From Actinomycetota bacterium (lineage in GTDB: Bacteria > Actinomycetota > Actinomycetes > Mycobacteriales > HKI-0501): DNA of 64,000 nt. Below, one piece after another: positions 27,515 through 36,219 of this stretch. Numbering within the stretch: position 1 is the first letter of the stretch; the number at the start of each line of letters is the position of its first letter. The stretch is taken from NCBI GenBank assembly GCA_030840805.1, contig JAVEDU010000055.1, positions 62,001-126,000 on the forward strand, written 5' to 3'. The translations under genes were made by a program, and so were the position numbers. Below the pieces are notes generated by a model, which had not been told where the DNA came from, searched no databases, and saw only the letters and a program-made list of their open reading frames with translations.

Positions 27515-28866
27515 CGGTACGGCGCGCCCGCGCGCCCGGCGACGTACATCAGCGCCGGCCGGTTCGCCGTCCAGTCGGTGTCGACGCACGAGTACGCGGG
27601 CGTGAAGCTGCCGCAGCTCGCCACCTCGACGGTGAAGCTGGCGATGCCGAGCTCGCCGTACGACCAGTCGTCGCTGGTGCCCGAGGCGTTGTAGAGGATC
27701 TCGCCCGGCTGCCCGTACCGGTAGCCGTTGTACCGGCTCATCTGCGCGGCGATCGACCGGAGCTGGGCGTCGTTCGCGCTGTGCGTGGTGGACCATCCCC
27801 ACGGGAACAGGTTCATCCCCGCGTACGAGTGCAGCGTGATCATCGCGCCGCGGGTGCTCGCCGGTGCGGCGTCGGTGTCGTTCGGGCCGCGCTGGTCGGC
27901 GAACAGCCGCCGGAACAGGCTCTCGACGGCCCGCGTCTCCGGCTCGCTGTCGGCGGCGCGGCCGAGGTAGGTCTGCTGGCAGGGGTTCGTGCTGGTCCCG
28001 CTGGTCCCCCACCGGGTCGCGGTGTTGCGGTTGAGGTCCACCCCGGCCTGGTTCGATCCGGTCGGCGGGTTGGCGCAGCCGCTGCCGTCGAGGTTCTTGC
28101 GCTGGAGGTACGGCCGGTTGCCGCCCTGCTGGACGACGTCGACGCCGTCGGGGTTGACGACCGGCACGACCCACACCTCGGTGGTGTCCAGCAGCTCGGT
28201 CACCGCGGGGTCGGTGCCGAAGCCGGCGACCAGGTGATCGATGAACCGCCAGGTGAGCTCGCCGGTGACGATCTCCCGGGCGTGGATCTGACTCATCAGC
28301 AGGAACCGCGGCTTCGGTGCGCTCGGCGTGAGCGCGCAGTCCCCGGCCCGCCGGTGCGTCAGACAGATCGCCTCGAGGTCGTACCCCGTCGCGGCGTCGC
28401 GGGTCTTGAGGTAGGAGTCGCCGTAGTCCACGACGGTGGCGAGGGACGGGTGGCCGGCCGCCACCTGGCCCAGGTGGGCCTGCTGGGCACGAACGGTGTG
28501 GTACCCGCCGGCGTAGGTCTCGTCGATCGGGGCGACCGCCGGTGCCGGGGCGTCCGGCACGAGCCGGGTCGACGGCGCCCGCCAGCCGGCCGGAGCGAGC
28601 CGCTCGGCGATCGTGGGCGCGAATCCGGCCGCCCGGAGCTTCGTGGCGGTCGCGGTGTCGCCCAGGACGAACAGGGAGGTCCCGGCCCGGTCCTCCAGGA
28701 CGTCGAAGCCGCCCCGGAACAGCCGCTGGGCGGCGGCGTCCGACCCGGCGGCGACCCGGTAGACGTAGAGACGCTCGGGACCGGCGGACGCGCCCGGTCC
28801 GGTGATCAGCGCGGTGACGGTGGCGACCAGCGCCAGGACTGTCCATCGAGCACGGTGTCGGCGCAT
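27511..28866 (-). CDS. secreted zinc carboxypeptidase, M14 family
   Basis: 451 residues; a Sec signal peptide (MRRHRARWTVLALVATVTALITGPGASA) precedes the enzyme. The zinc motif HARE lies near residue 195 (SQIHAREIVTGEL), the third ligand is probably in TLHSYAGMNLFPWG, DLNRNTATRWG matches the Asn-Arg substrate site, and the catalytic Glu is in SFTVEVASCG. The order matches the carboxypeptidase A/T type. Residues about 35-100 look like an inhibitor-like propeptide. ATG at 28866 is chosen because upstream in-frame starts would destroy the signal peptide. Likely role: release of C-terminal amino acids from extracellular peptides. Confidence 0.93.
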   Translation of the reverse strand: MRRHRARWTVLALVATVTALITGPGASAGPERLYVYRVAAGSDAAAQRLFRGGFDVLEDRAGTSLFVLGDTATATKLRAAGFAPTIAERLAPAGWRAPSTRLVPDAPAPAVAPIDETYAGGYHTVRAQQAHLGQVAAGHPSLATVVDYGDSYLKTRDAATGYDLEAICLTHRRAGDCALTPSAPKPRFLLMSQIHAREIVTGELTWRFIDHLVAGFGTDPAVTELLDTTEVWVVPVVNPDGVDVVQQGGNRPYLQRKNLDGSGCANPPTGSNQAGVDLNRNTATRWGTSGTSTNPCQQTYLGRAADSEPETRAVESLFRRLFADQRGPNDTDAAPASTRGAMITLHSYAGMNLFPWGWSTTHSANDAQLRSIAAQMSRYNGYRYGQPGEILYNASGTSDDWSYGELGIASFTVEVASCGSFTPAYSCVDTDWTANRPALMYVAGRAGAPYR

Positions 28867-28965
28867 GGCCCACCCATCCACGAGCCGGCGGGCACTCGTG
28901 ATGGCCTCGCCGGGGCCGGAAAACGGTGCCACACCGTACTGCCCGACATACCCGGACAGCCAGGG

Positions 28966-29730
28966 TCAGCCCGTGCGTTCCGTCCCGACCCGATCGGCGA
29001 GGAACTCCGCGTAGGTACGGCGCCCGGCCGCGTGGCCGGGCGTGAGGTGGCCACCCTCGCGGTACGCGCGCGCCACCCGGCCGGGAAGGCGGACGGGGAG
29101 GACCGGACGCCGGACACCACGCGCGCGGAGGTACGCGCGGGCGAGGTCCGTGAACGGCACGACCTCCGGGCCGCCGAACTCCGGCGCCCACCCGGCCGGC
29201 GCGGCCAGCGCCAGTTGCGCGAGCCGGGCGGCGACCTCCGCCGCGTCGACGGGCTGGACGGAGGTCCCGGCCGGCACCACCATCACGGGCGACCGGGCGA
29301 GGAAGCGGGACAGCGTCAGCACCAGGTCGTGGAACTGGGTGGCGCGCAGGATCGTCCACGGCAGTCCCGACTCCACCACGATCCCCTCGACCTCGTGCTT
29401 CACGCGGTAGTAGGGAAACGGCACCCGGTCCACGCCGACGATCGACACGTACACCAGACGGGGCGCGCCGTGCCGGTGTGCCGCCTCGGTCAGGTTGCGG
29501 ATGCCGGTCACGTCGTTCCGGGGGACGCGGGTGTCGGTGGCGCAGTGCACGATCGCCCCGACTCCCCGTATCGCGTCGTCGAGGCCCGCGCCGGTGGTGA
29601 GGTCACCGACGACGTGACCGTCGCCCGCGCGGCGGCTCAGCACGCGCACCTCCGCGCCCGCCTCGCGCAGCTCGCGCACCACCGACCGGCCCAGCGTGCC
29701 GGTACCACCTGTCACCACGACCGGCCGCAT
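28966..29730 (-). CDS. NmrA-like NAD(P)-binding protein
   Basis: 254 residues, atypical short-chain dehydrogenase. The nucleotide motif is VVVTGGTGTLGRSVVRELREAG at the N-terminus; later come YVSIVGVDRVPFPYYRVKHEVEGIVVESGLPWTILRATQF, the typical YxxxK replaced context of NmrA/SDR_a5 proteins that often bind NAD(P) without classical dehydrogenase activity. ATG at 29730. The next upstream gene ends 14 bp away in the same direction, so the two may be co-transcribed. Substrate unknown. Confidence 0.88.
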   Translation of the reverse strand: MRPVVVTGGTGTLGRSVVRELREAGAEVRVLSRRAGDGHVVGDLTTGAGLDDAIRGVGAIVHCATDTRVPRNDVTGIRNLTEAAHRHGAPRLVYVSIVGVDRVPFPYYRVKHEVEGIVVESGLPWTILRATQFHDLVLTLSRFLARSPVMVVPAGTSVQPVDAAEVAARLAQLALAAPAGWAPEFGGPEVVPFTDLARAYLRARGVRRPVLPVRLPGRVARAYREGGHLTPGHAAGRRTYAEFLADRVGTERTG

Positions 29731-29744
29731 GCCACGTCCCGTCC

Positions 29745-30362
29745 TCAGTCCCGGTAGGGGGCCATGCCCGAGCCGGCGGCCCACATGGCGTCGAAACGTT
29801 CGACGGTGCGACGGTACGCGGCCTCCTCCGCCGAGCTCAGCACCACATCCACCGGCCCCGCCGGGGCGATCCGGGCGTGCAGCAGCGCCACGTCGTCGGT
29901 CCACTCCAGATCGAGCAGGCCGTGCAGCCGGGCGAGCTGGACGACCAGCGCGCCGGGCGTGGTGTCGCAGCCGCGGGCGTGGTCGGTCAGCACGGCGGCC
30001 AGCTCCCCCTGCCCGGACCCGGGGAGCAGCGCCCGGCCGAACACCGCCGCCGAGACGCCCAGCACCGCCAGATCCTGGGGGTCCACCTCGAAGAACCGCA
30101 GCGGCGCGTGCGCGGCCCGGCCGTCCGGCGCCAGCAGGCGCGGCAGCACCCGGCGGCGGGCACTCTGGGTGGGGGCGACGGCCCAGGCGATCCGTACCGC
30201 GGCACCCAGCGCGACGCCGCCGGCGAGCGGATCCGGTACCGGCAGTGCCCGGAACTTCGCGGCGATCCCGAGCGCCACGAACAGCTCCTCCACCGAGCGC
30301 AGCGCACCGGTGAGCCCGTCACCGAGGTCGGGCACCACACAGGTACGGCGCGCCGCGCTCAC
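29745..30362 (-). CDS. protein of unknown function
   Basis: 205 residues, soluble, no signal. Starts VSAARRTCVVPDLGDGLTGALRSVEELFVALGIAAKFRALP, with many alanines and predicted helices, and ends FDAMWAAGSGMAPYRD. I do not recognise a domain. GTG at 30362 follows GGGAG at normal spacing; an upstream in-frame ATG at 30536 would add about 58 low-complexity residues and is less likely. Lies 14 bp upstream of the NmrA-like gene and is probably in an operon with it. Confidence 0.7.
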   Translation of the reverse strand: MSAARRTCVVPDLGDGLTGALRSVEELFVALGIAAKFRALPVPDPLAGGVALGAAVRIAWAVAPTQSARRRVLPRLLAPDGRAAHAPLRFFEVDPQDLAVLGVSAAVFGRALLPGSGQGELAAVLTDHARGCDTTPGALVVQLARLHGLLDLEWTDDVALLHARIAPAGPVDVVLSSAEEAAYRRTVERFDAMWAAGSGMAPYRD

Positions 30363-30563
30363 GGGGCGCTCCCGGCTGGGCGTCCTGTCGTCATCGCCGG
30401 CTCCCGGACATCCGACGGTGGGAACGAGGTGCACGGCGGACGCTACCGGCCCGACCCTGCTCCCGGCGACACTCCGGCGTACCGGATCGACACGGGACGT
30501 GAACCCGGCGGACACATCGCGGCGGTACGTTGACACGGTTCACACGCACCCCCGGAGGTGGGC

Positions 30564-30767
30564 ATGCGCTCGACCCTGCGACCAGAGCAGCGCCAGGATC
30601 TGCACAACCCGGCGGTGGACGAGGACGCGGCCCGGCACGGGGCCTGCGCCGGGGTGCACCTGCAGACGGGCCGGATGTGCACGCTGGAGAACGGCCACCC
30701 GGGCTCCTGCGACTTCGTCGCGCGCGACGAGCTCCCCGCCGAACTGCGGCCCGACGACCCCTCGTGA
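30564..30767 (+). CDS. small cysteine-containing protein
   Basis: 67 residues. The middle CAGVHLQTGRMCTLENGHPGSCDF has three cysteines and two histidines in a compact arrangement that could bind a metal; this is inference only. The start ATG at 30564 follows GGAGGTGG, a very good ribosome-binding site. The preceding gene is divergent, so the gene has its own promoter in 30363-30563. Function unknown. Confidence 0.65.
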   Translation: MRSTLRPEQRQDLHNPAVDEDAARHGACAGVHLQTGRMCTLENGHPGSCDFVARDELPAELRPDDPS

Positions 30768-30828
30768 GCACGGCCCGCACGGGCTACGGTGCACAGGCCA
30801 CCGGAGCCGCAGCGCGAGGGGTGAGGCC

Positions 30829-31080
30829 GTGGAGGTCCGACGCAGCCCGGAGGAGCTCTCCGAGGACGAGCGGGCGCGCCTGCACCGCGCCCACCAGCGC
30901 CTCCGTAACGCGTCCCAGGCACTGGAGGCGCTGACGGTGATCGAGCCGGTCCGGGGCCGGTGGGTGGCCCGGTCCGCGCCGGCGGAGGCGCTCGACGCGG
31001 CCGGCGCCGAGCTACACGAGGCGTGGCAGGAGCTCCGGCGCGCGCAGCGGGAACTGCTCGGCAGCGAGCCGTCCGGCTGA
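30829..31080 (+). CDS. small helical protein of unknown function
   Basis: 83 residues, rich in Glu, Arg and Ala, mostly heptad-like helix (ELSEDERARLHRAHQRLRNASQALEALT, then ALDAAGAELHEAWQELRRAQRELLG), suggesting a two-helix coiled coil. GTG at 30829 follows AGGGGTGAGG. It lies 61 bp after the cysteine-containing gene in the same direction. No function can be assigned. Confidence 0.6.
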   Translation: MEVRRSPEELSEDERARLHRAHQRLRNASQALEALTVIEPVRGRWVARSAPAEALDAAGAELHEAWQELRRAQRELLGSEPSG

Positions 31081-31188
31081 CCCCCGCCGCCACCCGGTCG
31101 GCGGCGGGACGGTGAACCGTCGGTGACGACCCGCCCGCCGAGGCCGTCCCACCGTTCCGCGCGGACCACGCTTGCCGAGGGGGTCCCG

Positions 31189-31254
31189 ATGTCGCGGTTC
31201 GGCCGCAACGCCGACGCCGTCGTCGGCGACGCGCGGTTCGGGGGTCTGGCCTGA
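31189..31254 (+). CDS. putative 21-residue leader peptide overlapping the permease start
   Basis: MSRFGRNADAVVGDARFGGLA, ATG at 31189 with GAGGGGG five to seven bases upstream, a stronger site than anything nearer the permease. Its TGA (31252-31254) overlaps a CTG (31251-31253) in the permease frame, exactly like the ATGA/GTGA overlaps elsewhere in this window. This suggests translational coupling of the permease to a leader. No attenuation structure was identified; existence is inferred from the overlap and the ribosome-binding site. Confidence 0.4.
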   Translation: MSRFGRNADAVVGDARFGGLA

Positions 31255-32543
31255 CCGCCCCCGGTGGGCTGAGGCGCCGGCTCGGCCTCGGCGATGCGGT
31301 GCTGATCGGCCTCGGGTCGATGCTCGGCGCCGGGGTGTTCACCGCGTTCGCCCCGGCCGCGCGGGCCGCCGGCGCGGGGCTGCTGCTGGGGTTGGTCGTC
31401 GCCGCGGTGCTCGCGTACTGCAACGCCACCTCGTCCGCCCGGCTCGCCGCGCTGTACCCGGCGTCCGGCGGTACGTACGTCTACGGCCGCGAGCGCCTGG
31501 GCGACTTCTGGGGCCATCTCGCCGGGTGGGCGTTCGTGGTCGGCAAGACCGCGAGCTGCGCGGCGATGGCGCTCACCGTCGGGAGCTATCTGGCGCCGGG
31601 GCACACCCGTCCGGTCGCCGTCGCCGCCGTGGTGGCGCTGACCGCGGTGAACTACCGCGGCATCCACCGGAGCGCGTGGCTCACCCGGGTCGTCGTCGCC
31701 GTGGTCCTCGCCGTGCTCGCCGCGGTCGTGGTCAGCTGCCTCACCGCCGGCGACCCGCGCCTCGGTAACCTCACCCCGCCCACCGGGCACGGCCCGGCCG
31801 GGGTGCTGCAGGCGGCCGGCTTCCTGTTCTTCGCGTTCGCCGGGTACGCGCGGATCGCGACCCTCGGCGAGGAGGTCCGTGACCCCGCGCGGACGATCCC
31901 GCGCGCCATCCCGATCGCCCTCGGGATCACCTTCGGCGTGTACGCGCTGGTCGCGGTCGCCGTGCTCGCGGCGCTGGGCCCGGACCGGGTCGGTGCCACG
32001 CCCGCCCCGCTCGCCGCCGCCGTGCGCGCGACCGGGTGGGCCGCGCTCGAACCCGTCGTCCGGGGCGGGGCGGCCGTCGCCGCCGTCGGCTCCCTGCTCG
32101 CACTGGTCCTCGGGGTGTCCAGGACGGTGTTCGCGATGGCCCGGGACCGGCACCTGCCACGCGTCCTGGGCGCCGTCCATCCGCGGTACGGGGTGCCCCA
32201 CCGCGCCGAGCTGGCCGTGGGCGCCGTCGTCGTGGCGGTGGTGCTCGCCGCGGACCTGCGCGGCGCGATCGGGTTCTCCTCCTTCGCGGTGCTGGTCTAC
32301 TACGCGATCGCGAACGCGTCGGCGCTCACCCTGGGCGGCGGGCGCGCGATCCCGGCGGTGGGCCTCGCCGGGTGCCTGCTGGTCGCCGCGTCCCTGCCGA
32401 GGCAGGCGACGCTGACCGGACTGGCCGTGCTCGCCGCCGGTGCGGCGCTGTGGTGGGTCCGCCGGGCACTCCCGGGGTGGCTCAGGACGAGACCGCGCAC
32501 CGGCCGCGGTCGGCCACCGTCGGACCGGACGCCGACGGCCTGA
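31251..32543 (+). CDS. APC-superfamily amino acid permease
   Basis: 430 residues if started at CTG 31251 (TAPGGLRRRLGLGDAVLIGLGSMLGAGVFTAF), 414 from GTG 31299. The GTG start would cut into the first membrane helix and remove the basic RRRLGLGDA segment common to APC proteins, so CTG coupled to the leader is preferred, though unproven. About 12 hydrophobic segments; ALYPASGGTYVYGRERLGDFWG and GYARIATLGEEVRDPARTIPRAI are typical of the APA family. The last 62 bp overlap the convergent formamidase gene. Near formamidase, it might import an amide or amino acid, but that is conjecture. Confidence 0.88.
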   Translation: MTAPGGLRRRLGLGDAVLIGLGSMLGAGVFTAFAPAARAAGAGLLLGLVVAAVLAYCNATSSARLAALYPASGGTYVYGRERLGDFWGHLAGWAFVVGKTASCAAMALTVGSYLAPGHTRPVAVAAVVALTAVNYRGIHRSAWLTRVVVAVVLAVLAAVVVSCLTAGDPRLGNLTPPTGHGPAGVLQAAGFLFFAFAGYARIATLGEEVRDPARTIPRAIPIALGITFGVYALVAVAVLAALGPDRVGATPAPLAAAVRATGWAALEPVVRGGAAVAAVGSLLALVLGVSRTVFAMARDRHLPRVLGAVHPRYGVPHRAELAVGAVVVAVVLAADLRGAIGFSSFAVLVYYAIANASALTLGGGRAIPAVGLAGCLLVAASLPRQATLTGLAVLAAGAALWWVRRALPGWLRTRPRTGRGRPPSDRTPTA

Positions 32544-33729
32544 GGTCGAAGTCGAAGATCGCGGTGGGCAGGTACAGCGAGCAGCAGGCGTTCGGGATGT
32601 CGACCACACCGCTGACCCGGCCCTCGATCGGCGCGGCGCCGAGCAGCAGGTACGCCTGCGCACCGCTGTAGCCGAACTTCGTCAGGTACTCGATCGCGTT
32701 GAGGCACGCGTTGCGGTAGGCCACGGTCGCGTCGTTGTAGAGGTTGGTGTCGGTGTCGTGGTCCACCGAGACGCCGACGAACGAGACGAACTCGCTGTAC
32801 CGCGGCTCGACGTTGCCCGGCAGGAAGACGGGGTTCGTGGTCACCCCATAGGTCTCCATCCCGCCCTTGATCAGGTCGACGTGGAGGTCGATGAAGCCAC
32901 CCATCTCGATCGCGCCGCAGAAGGTGATCTCGCCGTCGCCCTGGCTGAAGTGCAGGTCACCGCCGGAGAACAGCGCGCCGGCCCGATGGACGGGGTAGAA
33001 GACCCGGGTTCCCCGCGTGAAGTTCTTGATGTCGTGGTTGCCGCCGTTCTCCCGAGGCGGCACGGTGCGGGCACCGTCCCGGGCGATCCGGCCGAGGACC
33101 TCACCGCCGGCGGTGCCCCCGAGTGTCCCGCTCTCCAACGGCGGCAGCGCCAGTGCCGGAACGCGGTCCGGGTCGGTGGCGATCAACGCGCGCTCCCGGA
33201 CGTTCCAGCGGGCGAGGAGGTCGGCCGAGGGCGCGGTGCCGAACAGCCCCGGGTGGGTGATGCCGGTGAACCCCACGCCGGGGAGGTGCCGCGACGTCGC
33301 CCGCTGCCCGTGGAAGTCCCAGATCGCCTTGTAGGCGTCCGGGTACCGGTCGGTGAGGAACCCGCCGCCGTTCGCCTTCGCGAAGATCCCGGTGTACCCC
33401 CACCCCTGCCCCGCCACGTCCCCGGTCTGCTGCGGCACGGGGCCGAGGTCCAGGATGTCCACGACCAGCAGGTCGCCCGGCTCGGCGCCCTCGACGGCGA
33501 TCGGGCCGCTGAGCATGTGACACCGGTCGAGGTCCACGTCGCGGACGTCGTTCGCGGAGTCGTTGTTGCCGATCTGGCCGTCCGTCCACTCGCGACACTC
33601 GACGCGGAACTCGGAGCCGGGGCGGACCGTCACGGCCGGCGGGATGTCCGGGTGCCACCGGTTGTGCCCGGGCACGCTCTGATCGCGCATCGACCGCGTC
33701 TGGTCGACGCCGAAGACGACCTCGGGCAT
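32482..33729 (-). CDS. fmdA: formamidase / acetamidase
   Basis: Hydrolyses formamide (or short amides) to formate and ammonia in the cytoplasm. 415 residues, normal for FmdA. Characteristic segments: HNRWHPDIPPAVTVRPGSEF, EWTDGQIGNNDSANDVRDVD, HMLSGPIAVEGAEPGDLLVVDILDLG, FPGLFG-like HPGLFGTAPS, and GGNHDIKNFTRGTRVFYPVHR with GDLHFSQGDGEITFCGAIE. ATG at 33729 lies 13 bp after the fmdB stop. Formate from this enzyme could feed the selenoprotein formate dehydrogenase 20 kb away. The 3' end overlaps the APC permease gene by 62 bp. Confidence 0.95.
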   Translation of the reverse strand: MPEVVFGVDQTRSMRDQSVPGHNRWHPDIPPAVTVRPGSEFRVECREWTDGQIGNNDSANDVRDVDLDRCHMLSGPIAVEGAEPGDLLVVDILDLGPVPQQTGDVAGQGWGYTGIFAKANGGGFLTDRYPDAYKAIWDFHGQRATSRHLPGVGFTGITHPGLFGTAPSADLLARWNVRERALIATDPDRVPALALPPLESGTLGGTAGGEVLGRIARDGARTVPPRENGGNHDIKNFTRGTRVFYPVHRAGALFSGGDLHFSQGDGEITFCGAIEMGGFIDLHVDLIKGGMETYGVTTNPVFLPGNVEPRYSEFVSFVGVSVDHDTDTNLYNDATVAYRNACLNAIEYLTKFGYSGAQAYLLLGAAPIEGRVSGVVDIPNACCSLYLPTAIFDFDLRPSASGPTVADRGRCAVSS

Positions 33730-33742
33730 CGTGGACCTCCGA

Positions 33743-34024
33743 TCACGGGCGGGGCAGGGACAGGTGGCGCGGGTCGGTGGTGAGCGGGGTGCGGCGCGCC
33801 CCGGGTGGCACCGAGGTCACCACCCGGGGCGAATCGGCGCTGCGCTCCTGCGCGGTCAGGGCGCGGCGTACCGCCGGGTCCAGCGACCGCAGGGCCGGGG
33901 CACCGAACACCCGGTGCGCGGGCTCGGCGCAGCCCGGGCAGGGCTCCCGTTCGGCGAGCCGGGCCATCGGCCGGACCAGGTCGAACGTCCCGCAGGTCAC
34001 GCACCGGTAGCGGTAGGTCGGCAC
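33743..34024 (-). CDS. fmdB: FmdB-family zinc-ribbon protein
   Basis: 93 residues. Starts VPTYRYRCVTCGTFDLVRPM with a second pair in PCPGCAEPAHRVFG; the four cysteines form the zinc ribbon of the FmdB/CxxC-SSSS family. In Methylophilus, FmdB is a putative regulator in the formamidase operon; gene order here (fmdB then fmdA) agrees. GTG at 34024 follows GGGGGT. The C-terminal half is Arg/Pro rich and probably disordered. Divergent from the quinone oxidoreductase gene, with 114 bp between. Confidence 0.9.
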   Translation of the reverse strand: MPTYRYRCVTCGTFDLVRPMARLAEREPCPGCAEPAHRVFGAPALRSLDPAVRRALTAQERSADSPRVVTSVPPGARRTPLTTDPRHLSLPRP

Positions 34025-34138
34025 CGAGACCCCCGTTCGCCGAAGCCTCCGGACCGGCAGTATCCCGACCGTGGGGGCCGGGCGCCAGGGTCGCGCGGAT
34101 AGCATCCGGTCCGGTCGGGTTTCGGCGGAGAGGACAGC

Positions 34139-35107
34139 ATGCGCGCAGTCCAGGTGGTCCGGTTGGAAGGTCCCTCGGCGGTCGAGGTCGCGGAGGTCGC
34201 CGACCCGGTGCCGACCGACGGCCAGGTGCTCGTCGAGGTCCACGCGGCCGGCGTGACGTACCCGGATGTGCTGCTCACCCGTGGCCGGTACCAGCTCAAG
34301 CCGGAGCCCCCGTTCATCCCCGGTTCCGAGGTGGCGGGCGTGGTCCTGTCGGCGCCCGAGGGCGCCGCGGTGCGGGCCGGGGACCGGGTGGCCGCGTTCC
34401 CCGGCTTCGGCGGGTTCGCCGAGCTGGTCACGGTCGACCCTGCCGCCGTGTTCGCGCTGCCCGAGCGGGTGTCGATGGCCGCCGGTGCGGCGCTGCCGAT
34501 GAACTACCTGACCATGCACTTCGCGCTGACCCGGCGCGGTCGGCTGCGACCCGGTGAGACCGTCCTGGTGCACGGCGCGGCCGGCGGCATCGGCACGGCC
34601 GCCGTCCAGCTGGCGTCCGCCCTCGGCGCCCGGGTCATCGGCGTCGTCTCCTCGGACGCGAAGGCCGAGGCGGCGCGGGCGGCCGGCGCCCACGAGGTCG
34701 TGCCTGCCGAGGGGTTCCGCGCGGCGGTCGCCGAGCTGACCCGGGGCCGTGGGGTGGACGTGGTGGTCGATCCGGTCGGCGGCGACCGGTTCACCGACTC
34801 GCTGCGCAGCCTGGCCACCGAGGGGCGGATGCTGGTCATCGGGTTCACCGCGGGCGAGATCCCGACCGTCAAGGTGAACCGGCTCCTGCTGAACAACATC
34901 GACGTCGTCGGCGTGGGCTGGGGCGCGTTCTTCCTGCCGCGCACCGGGTACCTGCAGGAGCAGTGGGCGGACCTGGAACCGCTGCTGACCGCCGGGCGGC
35001 TCGACCCGCCGCTGGGCGGCAGCTACCCGCTCGCCGAGGCGGCGGCCGCGCTCGCCGAGCTCGACGAGCGGCGGGCCACCGGGAAGGTGCTGCTCACGCC
35101 CCGCTGA
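34139..35107 (+). CDS. NADPH:quinone oxidoreductase family (zinc-free MDR)
   Basis: 322 residues. The N-terminal catalytic domain has GVTYPDVLLTRGRYQLKPEPPFIPGSEVAGVV, and the Rossmann domain starts with VLVHGAAGGIGTAAVQLASALGARVIGVVSS (AAGGIG variant of GxGxxG). It lacks the cysteine-rich zinc sites of alcohol dehydrogenases and fits the QOR2/Tdh-like quinone reductase group. Cytoplasmic; substrate unknown. ATG at 34139 is preceded by GGAGAGGA. Its last 14 bp overlap the convergent DapA-family gene. Confidence 0.93.
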   Translation: MRAVQVVRLEGPSAVEVAEVADPVPTDGQVLVEVHAAGVTYPDVLLTRGRYQLKPEPPFIPGSEVAGVVLSAPEGAAVRAGDRVAAFPGFGGFAELVTVDPAAVFALPERVSMAAGAALPMNYLTMHFALTRRGRLRPGETVLVHGAAGGIGTAAVQLASALGARVIGVVSSDAKAEAARAAGAHEVVPAEGFRAAVAELTRGRGVDVVVDPVGGDRFTDSLRSLATEGRMLVIGFTAGEIPTVKVNRLLLNNIDVVGVGWGAFFLPRTGYLQEQWADLEPLLTAGRLDPPLGGSYPLAEAAAALAELDERRATGKVLLTPR

Positions 35108-36035
35108 CCCGCAGTGCGGCCCGGGGGTCGTACCTGGACAGCCGCGCGAGCAGGTACTCCACCTCGTCCCGGGCGGTCACGGTCAGCCGCCCGGCCGGGC
35201 TCCGCTGGGTGTCGGACGCGATCACCCCGCGCCGCGCCAGCACGTACTTGCGCACCGCCAGCCCGACGCCCGGCTGCTGCTCGTACCGCAGCAGCGGCAG
35301 ATGCGCGTCGAACAGGTCGTGGGCGGCGTCCCGCTCACCGGCCGCGGCCGAGCGCACGACGTCGACCAGCATGTCCGGGAAGCAGTAGCCCGTCATGGCC
35401 CCGTCGGCGCCCCGTTCGGTCTCGAAGTCGAGGAACAGCCCGCCGTTGCCGCACAGCACCGACAGCCGGGGCATCGAGCCGTCCGCCTCGAACCCGCGCA
35501 GCGCCGTGATCTTCTCCAGCCCCGGCCAGTCCTCGTGCTTGAGCATCACGCAGTTCTCGTGCTCCGACGCGATCCGCCGGATCACGCCGGGGGTCATCAC
35601 CACCGAGAACGACAGCGGGTAGTCCTGGATCACGAACGGGGTGCTCGGGCCCACCGCCTCGGCGGCCCACGCGTACCAGCTGACGATCGCGTCGTCGGTG
35701 CGCAGCGACGACGGCGGCGCGATCATCACGCCCGCGGCGCCGGCGCCCATCACCGCGGTGGACAGGGCGCGCATCGCGGCGAACCCCGGCGCCGACACCC
35801 CCACCACCACCGGAACCGGCGCCCGCGCGATGACCCGCGATGCGACGGCCACCGCCTCGTCCTGGTCGAGCTTCGGCGCCTCGCCGAGCTGCCCGAGGAC
35901 GGTGAGGCCGTCCACCCCGGCCGCGGCGTAGAAGTCCACCATCCGGTCGATGGACGCCGGGTCGACGGTTCCGTCCGGACAGAACGGCGTGGGCGCGATC
36001 GCGTAGACGCCGCGGGTGTGCCTGGTCACGGCCAC
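35094..36035 (-). CDS. DapA-family (dihydrodipicolinate synthase-like) aldolase
   Basis: 313 residues, TIM-barrel Schiff-base lyase. PTPFCPDGTVDPASIDRMVDFYAAAGVDGLTVLGQLGEAPKL resembles the substrate loop but has GQLGE in place of the GTTGE of true DapA; the Schiff-base lysine is probably in NCVMLKHEDWPG, and the bridging Tyr may be in VIQDYPLSF. This suggests a member acting on another 2-oxo acid or sugar acid rather than lysine synthesis; also there are no lysine genes nearby. GTG at 36035 follows AGGAGGT. Confidence 0.9.
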   Translation of the reverse strand: MAVTRHTRGVYAIAPTPFCPDGTVDPASIDRMVDFYAAAGVDGLTVLGQLGEAPKLDQDEAVAVASRVIARAPVPVVVGVSAPGFAAMRALSTAVMGAGAAGVMIAPPSSLRTDDAIVSWYAWAAEAVGPSTPFVIQDYPLSFSVVMTPGVIRRIASEHENCVMLKHEDWPGLEKITALRGFEADGSMPRLSVLCGNGGLFLDFETERGADGAMTGYCFPDMLVDVVRSAAAGERDAAHDLFDAHLPLLRYEQQPGVGLAVRKYVLARRGVIASDTQRSPAGRLTVTARDEVEYLLARLSRYDPRAALRVSGA

Positions 36036-36219
36036 GGATCGGACCTCCTCGGGGCTCGTTCCGAGGACGGTAGCCCGCGATCCGCCCCCGGGGTGGCCGC
36101 ACCGCACTCGGCCAAAACGGGGCACATCAAAAGAAATCCCTTTACAGGTCATATCCGAATGTCAACGTGTGTCGTTGATCACGCAACGGGCCTCGGAGCC
36201 CCTCTCGGACGGAGTCACG

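Noticed and set aside
31299-32543. GTG 31299 as the permease start
   Set aside because: It would remove the basic N-terminus and cut the first helix; the CTG overlap with the leader explains the upstream protein-like sequence better, although not proven.
35094-36035. DapA-family gene as the lysine-biosynthetic dihydrodipicolinate synthase, given RNase J in the region
   Set aside because: Motif is GQLGE rather than GTTGE, it is 4.6 kb from rnj, and no other lysine gene is near.
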